From positions 1-56,619 of the forward strand of contig LQGW01000019.1 of assembly GCA_002838815.1 (NCBI GenBank): DNA of 56,619 nucleotides, in the 5' to 3' direction. A model generated the notes under the pieces. The model was not told the origin of the DNA. It searched no databases and saw only the letters and a program-made list of their open reading frames with translations. This stretch comes from Clostridiaceae bacterium JG1575 (lineage in GTDB: Bacteria > Bacillota > Clostridia > Clostridiales > Clostridiaceae). The position numbers and the translations under genes are program-made. The number at the start of each line of letters is the position of its first letter. Position 1 is the stretch's first letter. Positions 28,646 through 37,942 of the stretch are shown here, piece after piece.

Positions 28646-28820
28646 AATAACAATGTCTCCTTTTCTTTAGCTATGGGCTCTATGCCTTGGCATAAAGCAT
28701 AATGGCCGGGGATTTTCTCCCCGATTTCTTTTTGAGTTTCTCACCTGTTCTTGCTCCAAGGGAGCACTTCATGTCCAAACTCGATGGTAAGAACCGGTGA
28801 AAAAGTGAAGGCGTTACGAA

Positions 28821-29537
28821 CTACTCTTCTTCCCCCCGGGATTCTTGATCGATCAATTTGATTTGAATCATGGTCAGGAAGGTGAAAATGACTGCCTGAA
28901 TGCCCCCATCGAAAATATCAAAGTAGGCGTGAAACGGCAGCGGAAGGACCAAGGCAGATAGTTTGACAAAATGGAGCAACGCGCCATAGATGAGACTCAT
29001 GATGACGGTGGCGGCCAAAATATTGCCGAAAAGCCGAAGGGCCAGGCTGATGGGGAAAATAATGCGTTCCAGTAAGGTAATGGGCAACAAAAACGGCATG
29101 GGTTTGACGTAGGATCGAAGGTATCCGCCTAAGCCCGCCGAACGGATGGCGTACCCATGAATGATGGCAAAAGACACGATGCCAAGGCCCAGCGTGGTGG
29201 AAAAACTTGACGTGGCGGGTTTTAAACCGAACAGGCCGGCAAGATTCTGACCGATCAAATACAATATCAAGGCGCCGATAAAGGGAATAAACGCCCGATA
29301 GGAGGCCCCCATATTTTCGTCCACGATGTTTTTCACAAAACCATAAATGGTCTCTGCAAGAATCTGTCGTCTGGTTTCCGGAATAACCTTGGGACGCATC
29401 CCAAGCCAAATGAATCCCAAAGACAGGACAATCATCACCCCGGTGGACACCACCATGGGTTTGGTCAATGCAAGATGCAAGGGCCCCAAATTCCAGGTAG
29501 CAATGGGTCCTTCCGTGATGAAGTCAACCATGTGCAT
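28821..29537 (-). CDS. atpB: ATP synthase Fo subunit a
   Basis: A 238-residue membrane protein forming the ion half-channels. Five or six membrane helices are visible. The essential arginine is in the motif ISLALRLFGNILAATVIM, and a C-terminal helix (GGIQAVIFTFLTMIQIKL) follows. AAGGAG lies upstream at slightly long spacing. It follows atpI with only six bases between. Confidence 0.97.
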   Translation of the reverse strand: MHMVDFITEGPIATWNLGPLHLALTKPMVVSTGVMIVLSLGFIWLGMRPKVIPETRRQILAETIYGFVKNIVDENMGASYRAFIPFIGALILYLIGQNLAGLFGLKPATSSFSTTLGLGIVSFAIIHGYAIRSAGLGGYLRSYVKPMPFLLPITLLERIIFPISLALRLFGNILAATVIMSLIYGALLHFVKLSALVLPLPFHAYFDIFDGGIQAVIFTFLTMIQIKLIDQESRGEEE

Positions 29538-29543
29538 GAATGA

Positions 29544-29912
29544 TCACTCTCCTTTTTGCTGAAGGGTACGGGTATAGAGGATGAGTCCGGCAAAGAGAAT
29601 GGGAAAGCCCATCAGATAAAAGATCACAAACTCCCGACGCATCAAAAATAAAACGGCACCAAGGCCAGCGGACAAGAGCACCTTGCCGAAGCTGACCAAG
29701 AGGGGGAAAAACGAGCTTTTCCCTGTTTTTAAATGCCTTGCTGCCGTATGCATCGAAACGATGAAGCCTCCTACAGCCACAAAGGTGCCCAACAAAAGGG
29801 ACAAACCTTGCGGTATGTCCCTTCCAATGCTTACAAGACCTGCCAGGGGCAAGGCAATGATGGATGTCGTTTTAATTAAGTGGGTGATCAGCGCCCGGTG
29901 ATCTTGATCCAT
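29544..29912 (-). CDS. atpI: ATP synthase subunit I
   Basis: A 122-residue protein with four membrane helices (for example TSIIALPLAGLVSIG and SLLLGTFVAVGGFIV), in the usual first position of the atp operon. AtpI helps c-ring assembly or magnesium entry and is not part of the final enzyme. It is identified by position and topology more than by motif. ATG at 29912 has GAGGAG ten bases upstream; an earlier ATG in another frame is too close to that site. Confidence 0.8.
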   Translation of the reverse strand: MDQDHRALITHLIKTTSIIALPLAGLVSIGRDIPQGLSLLLGTFVAVGGFIVSMHTAARHLKTGKSSFFPLLVSFGKVLLSAGLGAVLFLMRREFVIFYLMGFPILFAGLILYTRTLQQKGE

Positions 29913-29944
29913 TTTCCATTTGCTCCTCTTTTAGAACAACGTTT

Positions 29945-29973
29945 ATTATATGCCTGTAATTTCATGAAATCAA
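29945..29973 (-). promoter_or_regulatory. Promoter of the atp operon
   Basis: Minus strand TTGATT, 17 bases, TATAAT, about 35 bases before atpI. Confidence 0.8.
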
Positions 29974-30082
29974 GAAACCCCAGGGGAACAATCCATGAAT
30001 CTCTTAAATCTAAAGGCGTTATCCCCCATTTAAAATGGAAATTTCAAAAAAAATCAGGGTTTGAAACACTTTGCACCCTCGG

Positions 30083-30139
30083 AAAAAAGACGATTGAATG
30101 CTAAATTTTGTCAAATTCAGTCGCGATTGTCTTTTTTTT
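30083..30139. terminator. Terminator between upp and the atp operon
   Basis: AAAAAAGACGAT pairs with ATTGTCTTTTTT (one mismatch), with AAATTT pairing inside. Ts follow in both directions. Confidence 0.75.
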
Positions 30140-30149
30140 GATGCCCAGG

Positions 30150-30779
30150 TTATTTTGTGCCGAACAACCGATCTCCCGCATCCCCAAGTCCGGGAAGAAT
30201 ATAGCCCTTCTCATTGAGTCGATCGTCGATGTGGGCGACATAAATATCCACGTCCGGATGCGCCTTTTGCAGCGCTTGGATCCCTTCCGGGGCCGCAATG
30301 AGGCCCACAAAGCGGATGGAGGAGGCCCCTCTTTTCTTAAGCATGGAAATGGCGTCCACGCAGGATCCCCCGGTGGCCAGCATGGGATCCACGACAATGA
30401 TGTCGCGCTCGCTGATATCCGTGGGCAGCTTGCAGAAATACTCCACCGGCTGAAGGGTTTCTTCATCACGATAAAGACCAATGTGTCCAACCTTTGCGGC
30501 AGGAACGAGCTTTCTCATCCCCTCCACCATGCCAAGGCCGGCACGCAAAATGGGCACGATGGCGAGTTTTTTGCCCGAGAGCATCCGGCACTTTGCCGTG
30601 CACATAGGAGTCTGCACTTCCACCTCTTCCGTGCTGATGTTGCGAGTCACTTCATAGGCAAGAAGCATGGCAATTTCCTCCACCACCTCTCGGAATTCCT
30701 TGGACCCGGTGTTTTTATCTCGAATGATGGCCAGCTTATGCTGGATCAAGGGGTGGTTCACTTCTACAATTTGGCTCAT
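30150..30779 (-). CDS. upp: Uracil phosphoribosyltransferase
   Basis: A 209-residue salvage enzyme making UMP from uracil and PRPP. The PRPP loop is [18 protein letters not shown]; the uracil-binding C-terminal segment is [16 protein letters not shown]. Start and length are standard, with TGGAGGTAG upstream. A -10 box TATAAT near 30885 and a leader of about 100 bases with small hairpins (AAAAGG/CCCTTTT) precede it. I could not match the leader to a known riboswitch or PyrR site. Its position before the atp operon is the common Firmicutes order. Confidence 0.98.
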   Translation of the reverse strand: MSQIVEVNHPLIQHKLAIIRDKNTGSKEFREVVEEIAMLLAYEVTRNISTEEVEVQTPMCTAKCRMLSGKKLAIVPILRAGLGMVEGMRKLVPAAKVGHIGLYRDEETLQPVEYFCKLPTDISERDIIVVDPMLATGGSCVDAISMLKKRGASSIRFVGLIAAPEGIQALQKAHPDVDIYVAHIDDRLNEKGYILPGLGDAGDRLFGTK

Positions 30780-30932
30780 ATGCTACCTCCAGATTTGTTC
30801 GTCGGGCCCTCGGGCAGTCCGGGGATGAAAAGGGGCTCCTTTTGCCATTAGACCGTTGCCGTAGCCCTGCTTTAAAAATTATAGTACAAAAATCCCATGC
30901 ATGGGGACCCAAGGGGTGACTTTTCCTGAGCC

Positions 30933-32039
30933 TTAGGGCAGGATAATTTCTCGGCTCGCCGCTTTTCTGATGCGGTTCATTAAGGAGCGCCCCAAGCCCT
31001 TCTCCAAGACCCCTTGTAAAAGAATCCGCCTGATCCCTTGATCGTCTGCGGCGCGAAAAAGTTCAAACAAATCCTTGGACGCCGCTTGGACGTTTGCATA
31101 GTGCACGAGACTTTTTGCCCGTTGGCGGCCCTGGGCCGAATCTTTGGGGGCCCTGAGCGCTATGGATCCCTTCAGGGCGGTTCCCTGCGGGCAAGCCGCT
31201 CCCTCCTGTTCATCGATAAACACCAAAAGGCATTGCGTATCGGCCGCCTCTTGCATGGCGCGGCGCACCGTCTCTCGTGGTCCGCTCCATAGCTCAACTT
31301 CTGCCGTCGGAGCATAGTGGCGATATTTCATGCCGGGCGCCCGAGGGGGCTCCCCTTTTTTTAGAGGCGCCGGCTGCGCCAAGGGGCCAATGAGAAGCTC
31401 CAACATTTCCTGCGTGATGGCTCCAGGACGAAGAATCTCCGGAGGATCCACCGTGAGGTCCAAAATCGTGGACTCCAAGCCCACCGCGCAGGACCCCTCG
31501 CCCAAAATAAGATCCACCCGCCCCAAAAGATCCTCCACACAGCGCTCATAGGTGGTGGGCGAGGGTCGTCCGGAGCGATTGGCTGAGGGGGCCGCCAAGG
31601 GACGCCCCGTTGCCTCAATGAGCTCAAGAGCTAAGGATTTCGCAGGCATGCGAATGCCCACGGTGGGCAATCCCCCCGTGGTTTCATCGGGTACCCTCGG
31701 ATCCTTATGAAAAACCAGCGTCAGGGGCCCGGGCCAAAAAGCCTCCATCAAAGGCCGGGCGGCTTCGGGCACCTCGCGCACCAGCCCCGTCAACTCCCGG
31801 CTCGCCACATGGAGGATCAATGGGTTGTCCGAAGGACGTCCCTTGGCCTCAAAAATTCCTAAAACGGCCGCGGCCGAAAGGCCGTCCGCCCCGAGGCCAT
31901 AGACTGTTTCCGTTGGGAACGCCACCGTGCCCCCCGAGCGCAAAATGTCTCCGGCTTGCTTCAAGGCTCGCGCCCGCGATTCCTTGGAAGCGCCCGTTAA
32001 ATCAATGCATCGTGTCTGTTTGACCTTGGATCCTTCCAT
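30933..32039 (-). CDS. tsaC: L-threonylcarbamoyladenylate synthase (Sua5/YwlC)
   Basis: A 368-residue Sua5-type enzyme that makes threonylcarbamoyl-AMP for the t6A37 modification of ANN-decoding tRNAs. The YrdC domain shows GGTVAFPTETVYGLGADGLS, GRPSDNPLILHV, FWPGPLTLV and LAAPSANRSGRPSPTTYE. The C-terminal Sua5 domain (from about residue 225) follows the linker with PRAPGMKYRHYAPTAEV. GGGGGGAGGG lies upstream of ATG at 32039. It follows prfA in the conserved translation block. Confidence 0.96.
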   Translation of the reverse strand: MEGSKVKQTRCIDLTGASKESRARALKQAGDILRSGGTVAFPTETVYGLGADGLSAAAVLGIFEAKGRPSDNPLILHVASRELTGLVREVPEAARPLMEAFWPGPLTLVFHKDPRVPDETTGGLPTVGIRMPAKSLALELIEATGRPLAAPSANRSGRPSPTTYERCVEDLLGRVDLILGEGSCAVGLESTILDLTVDPPEILRPGAITQEMLELLIGPLAQPAPLKKGEPPRAPGMKYRHYAPTAEVELWSGPRETVRRAMQEAADTQCLLVFIDEQEGAACPQGTALKGSIALRAPKDSAQGRQRAKSLVHYANVQAASKDLFELFRAADDQGIRRILLQGVLEKGLGRSLMNRIRKAASREIILP

Positions 32040-32147
32040 CCTTATGACCCTCCCCCCGTTTGGGCCTCGCCCTAACGCTCGCTTCGCTCATAAATACCCG
32101 GTCCAAATGCAGGCAGCCATCCTTTAAGATGGCTGTCCAAGCTAAGC

Positions 32148-33230
32148 TCAACGGACCTCTTGGCCCATGAGCTTTAATTTTTCACTCTGATCGTAGGCGA
32201 TGAGGGCGTCAATCATCTCATCAATGTCCCCATCCATAAACGCATCCAGCTTGTAGAGCGTCAACCCGATCCGATGGTCGGTCACACGCCCTTGCGGGAA
32301 ATTGTAGGTGCGAATCCGCTCGGAGCGGTCCCCCGTCCCCACCTGAGAGCGACGCTCTTCGGCGATGCCTTGGCTGCGTTCGGCTTCCGCCAGTTCGTAC
32401 AGCCGAGCCTTGAGCACCTTCATGGCCTTTTCTTTGTTCTTCAGCTGGGATTTTTCATCCTGCATGGCCACCACCAGTCCAGAAGGAAGGTGCGTGATGC
32501 GCACCGCAGAGTCCGTCGTGTTGACGGACTGTCCGCCGTTTCCCGAGGACCGATAAACGTCGATGCGCAAATCGTTGGGATTGATCTCCACTTCCACATC
32601 ATCCACTTCCGGCATAATGGCAACGGTGGCGGTGGACGTGTGAATGCGCCCGGAACTCTCCGTTTCCGGAACGCGCTGGACTCTATGAACGCCCGATTCG
32701 TACTTAAGTCTGGAATAGACTCCGTCGCCCCGGATCATAAAGACCACTTCTTTAAATCCGCCGATGTCCGTCTCATTGAGGTTCATCAGCTCCACCTTCC
32801 AGTTTTTGGTTTCTGCGTATTTGGTGTAAAGGCGGTAGAGGGAATGGGCAAAAAGCGCCGCTTCATCGCCGCCGGCGCCACCCCGAATCTCCACAAAGAC
32901 GTTTTTCTTGTCGTTGGGATCCTTCGGGAGCATCAAAATTTGCAGTTCCTCTTCCAAGGCGCTGAGTTGTTCTTCCAAGACCCGGTTGTCCTCTTGGAAC
33001 ATTTCCTTCATTTCGGGATCCAGATCACCCTCATGGAGCATCTGTTGATTCTCCGAGAGCTGGGCTTGGGTTTGTTTCATCAGACGAACCTTGGTGACAA
33101 TGTCTTCGAGCTCAGAATGCTCTTTGACCAACTTTTGCCACTGCGCCTGATTGCTCATGATCGCTGGATCCGCGATTTGATGGGATAATTCGTCGTATTT
33201 GTTTTCAATGAAGCTTAAGCGCTCCAGCAT
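32148..33230 (-). CDS. prfA: Peptide chain release factor 1
   Basis: A 360-residue class I release factor for UAA and UAG. The catalytic GGQ is in [18 protein letters not shown]. The codon-recognition tripeptide region reads [17 protein letters not shown], a common PxT variant. The N-terminal helical domain ([18 protein letters not shown]) is complete. The GGQ glutamine is the target of PrmC, whose gene is directly upstream. Confidence 0.98.
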   Translation of the reverse strand: MLERLSFIENKYDELSHQIADPAIMSNQAQWQKLVKEHSELEDIVTKVRLMKQTQAQLSENQQMLHEGDLDPEMKEMFQEDNRVLEEQLSALEEELQILMLPKDPNDKKNVFVEIRGGAGGDEAALFAHSLYRLYTKYAETKNWKVELMNLNETDIGGFKEVVFMIRGDGVYSRLKYESGVHRVQRVPETESSGRIHTSTATVAIMPEVDDVEVEINPNDLRIDVYRSSGNGGQSVNTTDSAVRITHLPSGLVVAMQDEKSQLKNKEKAMKVLKARLYELAEAERSQGIAEERRSQVGTGDRSERIRTYNFPQGRVTDHRIGLTLYKLDAFMDGDIDEMIDALIAYDQSEKLKLMGQEVR

Positions 33231-33302
33231 AATTGATCACTCCAATTTTTCTTCGGGGCGTCTCCCCCGGGGATAGCACAAAGTACATGGTGAAGACGAA
33301 GA

Positions 33303-35054
33303 CTACAACGTCCTTCGCCAAAGGGCCCGAACGATGCGAGGCCGCCCGGAGAGGTCTGCGAGGACCTCCACGTTCTGCCAGTCATAGCTTCTTAAAAGGG
33401 CGGGAACGCTCACGCCCTGATCGGCGCCGATTTCAAGGAACAGCAAGCCGCCGTTTCTTAAGTGCTGCCGTGCTTTGTCGGCGATGCGCTCGTAGAAGAA
33501 CAGGCCCGTTTCTCCTGCGTCTAAGGCGCTGCGGGGCTCATAGTCCCGGACGTCTTTTGACAGGTTTTTCCAATCCCTCGTGGGGATGTAGGGTGGATTG
33601 GAGACGATGAGGTCAAAATTCCAAGGCGTGGCCAGCCCATCGAATAAATCCGCATGAATCCACTGAGTCTGCAGGCTAACGCCCAGGCGCAGCGCATTTT
33701 GGCGAGCAAGAGCCAAGGCCGATTCGCTCAAATCCGTCAAGGTAACCTTGGCCTCAGGCAAGGCTTTGGCGAGGGACAGCCCGATGGCGCCGGAGCCGGT
33801 GCAAAGATCCAAAATGTGGGGGCCCTCCTCGCCAAAGGGTTGACTTTGCAAAGCGCCTAACACCTCTTCCACCAAAAGTTCTGTTTCCGGGCGGGGGATC
33901 AATGTGGATTCATTTACCAAAAAATCATGCCCCATAAATTCCTTATGCCCCGTAATCTGACTGATGGGTCGGCGCTCTTGACGCATCTTCAAAACCTTTT
34001 GGTAGTGGTTGAGTTGCTCGAGGGACACCACGCGCTCAGGGTACGCCAAAAGCGTCTCGCGGGGGAGTCCGGTCACAAAGCAGAGGAGCAAGTCGCGGTC
34101 CAGCGCCGCCCCTTCGGTTCCCTTGAGGGCTTGGTCGCCCAGGCGTTTGAGATCTTTCACCGTGTAAGGCAATCCCTCGGACTGCTTCAACGCTCGAATG
34201 GCCACCTCGATCATGGAATCTTCGGGCTCTGCCGTCGTCAGACGCTGAAGGAATTTCCCCGGAGCGCTGAGCGCCCAAGAAAGCTTCGAGGAGCTGGCGC
34301 CCAGCCAGCGGATGAGTTCATAGGTGAGTCCCGCCACCAAGGGGATGAGTAGGATTTTGAAGAAAATCCGCTCCAGACCATTGGTGGTGCCCACAAACGA
34401 AAACACGACTGCGGAGACGACGAGCACCAAAAACATAAAATTGGTGCCGCAGCGGGCATGATAGCGGGAACAGCGACGCACATTGTCCACCGTCAGCTCC
34501 AGATCCCGCTCGTAGGCATCAATGGTTTTGTGTTCCGCGCCATGATATTGAAAGACCCGTTTGATTTCAGGAATCCTTGAGATCCCCCAAAGGTACAATA
34601 AAAACAAAAGAACCTTCAGCCCCGCCTCCAAAAGATTGAAGGATAGGCGGCTGCCTGTGTTCCTCAAAAGCACTTGCGCCAAAAGGGTGGGCCCCACGGT
34701 GAAAAGCCCCAAAGCCAAAACCATGGACACCCCAAAGGTCAGTACCTGCGAGAGCTTCTCGCCCCGCCCATTGCTCAAACGGTCTAAGAACTTCCGACCG
34801 AGACTGGGCGCCTCGTCGGGCTCTTCAAAAAAGGAAGCCGCATAGTTCATCACGCGAACTCCAGTTTTCAACGAATCCCATAAATTGACCACCCCGCGAA
34901 GAATCGGGAGTTGACGCCAAGAGCTGCCTTGGGATTCAATGGGCTCCTCCAGGGTTTCTATGCTTCCATCCGGCGTCCGTACCGACGTGGCGATGCAGGT
35001 GGCCCCTCGCATCATGACGCCTTCCAGGACCGCCTGACCGCCGACGTTTTTCAT
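33303..35054 (-). CDS. prmC: DUF1385 membrane protein fused to PrmC (release factor glutamine methyltransferase)
   Basis: One continuous 583-residue frame. Residues 1 to about 285 are a DUF1385 domain: GGQAVLEGVMMRG at the start, QYHGAEHKTIDAYE, RCSRYHARCGTNFMF, and several membrane helices. Residues about 290-583 are a full PrmC: RRPISQITGHKEFMG, LIPRPETELLVEEVL, the SAM loop ILDLCTGSGAIGLSLA, and the catalytic IVSNPPYIPTRDW. PrmC methylates the GGQ glutamine of release factors. In most Firmicutes these are two neighbouring genes. I see no stop, ribosome site or frame change at the junction, so the fusion looks real and would tether PrmC to the membrane. Confidence 0.93.
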   Translation of the reverse strand: MKNVGGQAVLEGVMMRGATCIATSVRTPDGSIETLEEPIESQGSSWRQLPILRGVVNLWDSLKTGVRVMNYAASFFEEPDEAPSLGRKFLDRLSNGRGEKLSQVLTFGVSMVLALGLFTVGPTLLAQVLLRNTGSRLSFNLLEAGLKVLLFLLYLWGISRIPEIKRVFQYHGAEHKTIDAYERDLELTVDNVRRCSRYHARCGTNFMFLVLVVSAVVFSFVGTTNGLERIFFKILLIPLVAGLTYELIRWLGASSSKLSWALSAPGKFLQRLTTAEPEDSMIEVAIRALKQSEGLPYTVKDLKRLGDQALKGTEGAALDRDLLLCFVTGLPRETLLAYPERVVSLEQLNHYQKVLKMRQERRPISQITGHKEFMGHDFLVNESTLIPRPETELLVEEVLGALQSQPFGEEGPHILDLCTGSGAIGLSLAKALPEAKVTLTDLSESALALARQNALRLGVSLQTQWIHADLFDGLATPWNFDLIVSNPPYIPTRDWKNLSKDVRDYEPRSALDAGETGLFFYERIADKARQHLRNGGLLFLEIGADQGVSVPALLRSYDWQNVEVLADLSGRPRIVRALWRRTL

Positions 35055-35118
35055 CGCTCTTCTCCTTTAACTTTGAGGGATGGGGGAATCAATGATCGTC
35101 CAACCAGAGGCACGCCCC

Positions 35119-35718
35119 TCACTTCGTTGGAGCTTTCGCTTCTTCCTTCAGACGAAAATAGCACTGGGGACAAAGGGATTGATATTGAATGTCTGCCTGA
35201 TTGTCAATGGCCACCTGATCCCCTTCAAACACAAAACGTCCCTTCACCATTCGGCCATTGAACGTGGCTTTTCGCCCGCAGGTACAGATGGTTTTCATCT
35301 CTTCGATGGTGTGGGCTAAGAGCAAAAGCCGCTCGGAGCCGGGAAATCCTTTGGTGGAAAAGTCAGTACGCAACCCATAGGCAATCACGGGAACATTGAG
35401 GGTCACCGTGACCTCCAGCAGCTGATCCACTTGCTCCTTAGTCAAAAACTGAGCCTCATCTACGAGAATGCAGTGGATGGGCCCTTGCAAGAGCATCTGG
35501 CTCACCTGGTCCACCAAATCATCCTTGGGGCCCACGAGACAATCCACCTCGCGCGTTACGCCTATTCGGGACACAAGGTGTCCTCCGCCCTTTTCATCAA
35601 TTTGAGGTTTGAGGATTTTCACCGTCATCCCCCGCTCTTCATAGTTAAAAGCCACCTGAATCAAAGCCGTGGACTTGCCTGAATTCATTGCACCGTATCG
35701 AAAATATAATTTTGCCAT
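35119..35718 (-). CDS. tdk: Thymidine kinase
   Basis: A 199-residue type II thymidine kinase for pyrimidine salvage. P-loop FRYGAMNSGKSTALIQ, Walker B-like ILVDEAQFLTKEQ, lasso region IAYGLRTDFSTKGFPGS, and a zinc site with CTCGRKATFNGRM and a later LCPQC pair. The length is standard. It is first in the minus-strand block leading to prmC, prfA, tsaC and upp. Confidence 0.97.
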   Translation of the reverse strand: MAKLYFRYGAMNSGKSTALIQVAFNYEERGMTVKILKPQIDEKGGGHLVSRIGVTREVDCLVGPKDDLVDQVSQMLLQGPIHCILVDEAQFLTKEQVDQLLEVTVTLNVPVIAYGLRTDFSTKGFPGSERLLLLAHTIEEMKTICTCGRKATFNGRMVKGRFVFEGDQVAIDNQADIQYQSLCPQCYFRLKEEAKAPTK

Positions 35719-35820
35719 AACTGTCCTCTTGCGCAGAATGGAAAAAGGGGATGCTCCTCGAGAGCCCCTCTTCTCAGATTCCTATTATACTGTATTTTCA
35801 AAAGAAATAACAGTCACCGG

Positions 35821-35849
35821 TTGACGCTTGCCAATCGTCCTGCTATCAT
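35821..35849 (+). promoter_or_regulatory. Promoter of rpmE
   Basis: TTGACG, 17 bases, TATCAT. Confidence 0.7.
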
Positions 35850-35901
35850 AGAATAGTTAATTGATACAGATCCTGACAAATTATGATTAGAGGTGAACAA
35901 C

Positions 35902-36156
35902 ATGAGAGAAGGCATACATCCAAAATACAACCACGAAGCCGTTGTTAAGTGTGCATGTGGAAACACATTCGTGACCGGATCGGTCAAGGATGAACTTAAA
36001 GTTGAAATATGTTCTCAATGCCATCCTTTCTTCACTGGAAAGCAGAAGATTGTCGATGTCGGCGGACGCGTGGACAAATTCAAGAAGAAATTCGAGAAAA
36101 AAGCCGCAATGCAGGCAGCCAAGACCGCTGCTCCCGTGGAAGAGCAAGAAAGCTAG
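35902..36156 (+). CDS. rpmE: Ribosomal protein bL31
   Basis: An 84-residue large-subunit protein of the zinc-containing type, with knuckles VKCACGNTF and [10 protein letters not shown] and the signature [18 protein letters not shown]. The tail is slightly extended and alanine/lysine-rich. ATG at 35902 is chosen because GAGGTG lies six bases upstream. The gene stands alone with its own promoter and terminator. It is on the opposite strand to rho and tdk, with which it is usually collinear in Firmicutes. Confidence 0.97.
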   Translation: MREGIHPKYNHEAVVKCACGNTFVTGSVKDELKVEICSQCHPFFTGKQKIVDVGGRVDKFKKKFEKKAAMQAAKTAAPVEEQES

Positions 36157-36176
36157 TCACCGAAGTCGAGCATACC

Positions 36177-36208
36177 CAAAAGGGATCCCTTTCGAGGGAT
36201 CCCTTTTC
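36177..36208 (+). terminator. rpmE terminator
   Basis: AAAAGGGATCCCT, TTCG tetraloop, AGGGATCCCTTTT. Confidence 0.93.
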
Positions 36209-36249
36209 GTTGTCGCTTCAAGCTTCTTTTTAGCCGAAACGCTGTGTCT

Positions 36250-36722
36250 CTAGGCTTTTTTAAGAAGAGTTCTTCGATGGGCGCCAAGCTTTTTCAAGGC
36301 CCGGTCGTAAGGGCTCGCCGTCACGCCGACAAAATAAGACCCCAAAGAGGAATCGCTGGTCCAAAAAAACCAGTGCTTTGCAAAAAGATCTCCATCGAAA
36401 AAGGACGCCGCCAGTGCCATCACTTGCGCATGAGAGACTCAGATCTTGCGTTGTGCCTCCCTCCACAAAGTGTTATGGAGCTTTTGCCAAAAAAGACCGT
36501 TTCTCTCCCCGTAGGTACGCCAATTGTAGGGGGCGGCAGAAAAAGCCGCCCCTCCCCTTTTGGGTTGGCGACCACGCACTGCAGCAACAACCTATGCCCT
36601 TCGTAACGATGAAGGAGAACGTCTCGAAGATGATAATCGTGCGTCCATTGGGCTTCCTTTTTCTTCGCATCTGCAAAAAAACTCAAGATGTCGCTGATTT
36701 CAAACCCCCGAGTCCTCTTCAT
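36250..36722 (-). pseudogene. Broken gene of unknown family, about 157 codons
   Basis: It begins at ATG 36722 with GAAGGAG upstream and reads MKRTRGFEISDILSFFADAK, then YHLRDVLLHRYEGHRLLL. After about 55 codons the protein-like frame continues one register over (GGAAFSAAPYNWRTYGERNG, LFWQKLHNTLWREAQRKI). It then meets a TGA, after which SFFDGDLFAKHWFFWTSD and ASPYDRALKKLGAHRRTL follow to a TAG at 36250. One frameshift plus one nonsense codon indicate a recently inactivated gene, or a sequencing error. I do not recognise the family. It lies between rpmE and the lipase gene. Confidence 0.45.
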
Positions 36723-36809
36723 CGCTGCGCGGCTCCTTCTCGTTTTTTCTCCCTGCGCTTTACCCTAGACTCAACTTGCTGTCGCCTCAGTTCATGCTGA
36801 TTTTCCCGC

Positions 36810-37691
36810 CTAACGATGCCCCCGTTGAAGAAAATTCATCCACCGAGCCATCTCCGAGCGCCCCTGGCTAAGCCCCGCTTCATAGGCCGCTTCGAGCTTT
36901 TCAAGGTTGCGCTCCCGATTTTTCACAGGAGGCGTTTGCGGAAAGACCAACAGCGCTTGTCCCTTTTGTTCCAGCTGCAATAGTTCCTCTTTGATGGCGT
37001 TGTATTTGAGATGCCGCCCCTTCAGCGCTTGGGCGGCCAAGGGATCCTCCCTTAAGAGGCGCTCCAGCACTTTGGGCGTTTTCGGAGGCTTTTTCCAATA
37101 CGCCTTGGGACGGGATAAGAGCACAAAAAACCGCTCATAACCATCCTCTTTGGCGATATCCAAGGGAATGCCCCCGCCCAGTCCGCCATCGAGATACTTT
37201 TCGCCCCGAACCTCTCCCGGCGGCATTAAAATGGGCATGGAGGAAGACGCCCGCACAATTTTCATCAAATCCTCCAGGCTTTTTACGTCGGATCGACGAA
37301 AATAGCGCAGGGTGCCAGAGACTGTATGAAAGGCACCGATGCGAAAATCCGCCGGATTCTTTTGAAAGGTTTCAAAATCAAAGGGCAGCGCTTGATCGGC
37401 CCTAGCGGTCTGCTCATAAATGTAGTGCGCGCGGAAAAACCCCTCGCCTCGCCAAAATGAGCCCCAGCCGCCAAAATTCGGATCTTGGGCAAAAGCCACA
37501 AAGGATCGATGCATCCGCTGGGGATCTCGGGAGAGATAATTGACGGCGCAGCTGGATCCGGCAGAAATCCCGGCGACGTAATCAAAATAGAGCCCCTCTT
37601 CCAAAAGGGCGTTGCAAAACCCCGAAGTCATGCTGGCTCGCATGGCCCCTCCCTCAATTAAAAGAGCAATGCCTTTAATATTGCTTTCCAT
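36810..37691 (-). CDS. Patatin-like phospholipase
   Basis: A 293-residue patatin/RssA-type lipase with a serine-aspartate dyad. Nucleophile elbow YVAGISAGSSCAVNYLS (GxSxG) and aspartate motif KYLDGGLGGGIPLD are present. The oxyanion loop is ALLIEGGAMRASMTSG instead of the common DGGGxRG. The C-terminal part is the DUF6363-like region found in bacterial relatives. No signal peptide, so cytoplasmic. ATG at 37691 is chosen because GGGGATGGAG precedes it and the family begins just before GIALLIEGG; the longer frame from 37808 has an unlikely arginine-rich leader. The substrate is unknown. Confidence 0.88.
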   Translation of the reverse strand: MESNIKGIALLIEGGAMRASMTSGFCNALLEEGLYFDYVAGISAGSSCAVNYLSRDPQRMHRSFVAFAQDPNFGGWGSFWRGEGFFRAHYIYEQTARADQALPFDFETFQKNPADFRIGAFHTVSGTLRYFRRSDVKSLEDLMKIVRASSSMPILMPPGEVRGEKYLDGGLGGGIPLDIAKEDGYERFFVLLSRPKAYWKKPPKTPKVLERLLREDPLAAQALKGRHLKYNAIKEELLQLEQKGQALLVFPQTPPVKNRERNLEKLEAAYEAGLSQGRSEMARWMNFLQRGHR

Positions 37692-37835
37692 GGTCTGACT
37701 CCATCCCCTTATCTTAAGCGGCGCAAAAGGGGTCCTTCGGCGCCTCGTTTCTCTAAAAATAAGGATACCACGAAACCTCGCAAGAAAAGGGGGCCCCCGA
37801 TCCCTCAAAAGCTCTTGGATGCTTCAATCCACATC

Positions 37836-37852
37836 CTTACAACGCTTGTAAG
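37836..37852. promoter_or_regulatory. Candidate operator for the Bce-type response regulator
   Basis: A perfect 7-base inverted repeat, CTTACAA, CGC, TTGTAAG. It contains TTACA-N5-TGTAA, one base longer than the TNACA-N4-TGTAA I recall for BceR-like regulators. It abuts the -35 box (37853-37858) of the transporter promoter, a typical activator position. Confidence 0.55.
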
Positions 37853-37881
37853 TGGTCATTCCAGGGCAAAAAGGCAATAAT
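37853..37881 (+). promoter_or_regulatory. Promoter of the Bce-type module
   Basis: TGGTCA, 17 bases, AATAAT: weak hexamers, as expected for an activated promoter. Confidence 0.55.
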
Positions 37882-37942
37882 TACAGCAAACGGTGGCTTC
37901 TCTTCCCCTAAATTCCCCTCGAGGCCAAAAAGGAGTTTTTCC

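Noticed and set aside
30780-30890. Riboswitch or PyrR attenuator in the upp leader
   Set aside because: Small hairpins exist, but I could not match any known consensus and no convincing terminator with a T run is present.
36430-36436. In-frame TGA as a selenocysteine codon
   Set aside because: The same gene also needs a frameshift, and the flanking residues do not resemble a redox motif; simple decay is more likely.
36378-36800. Plus-strand 140-residue frame opposite the broken gene
   Set aside because: Composition (many S, R, P, C) is that of a shadow. The minus strand has the ribosome site and protein-like sequence.
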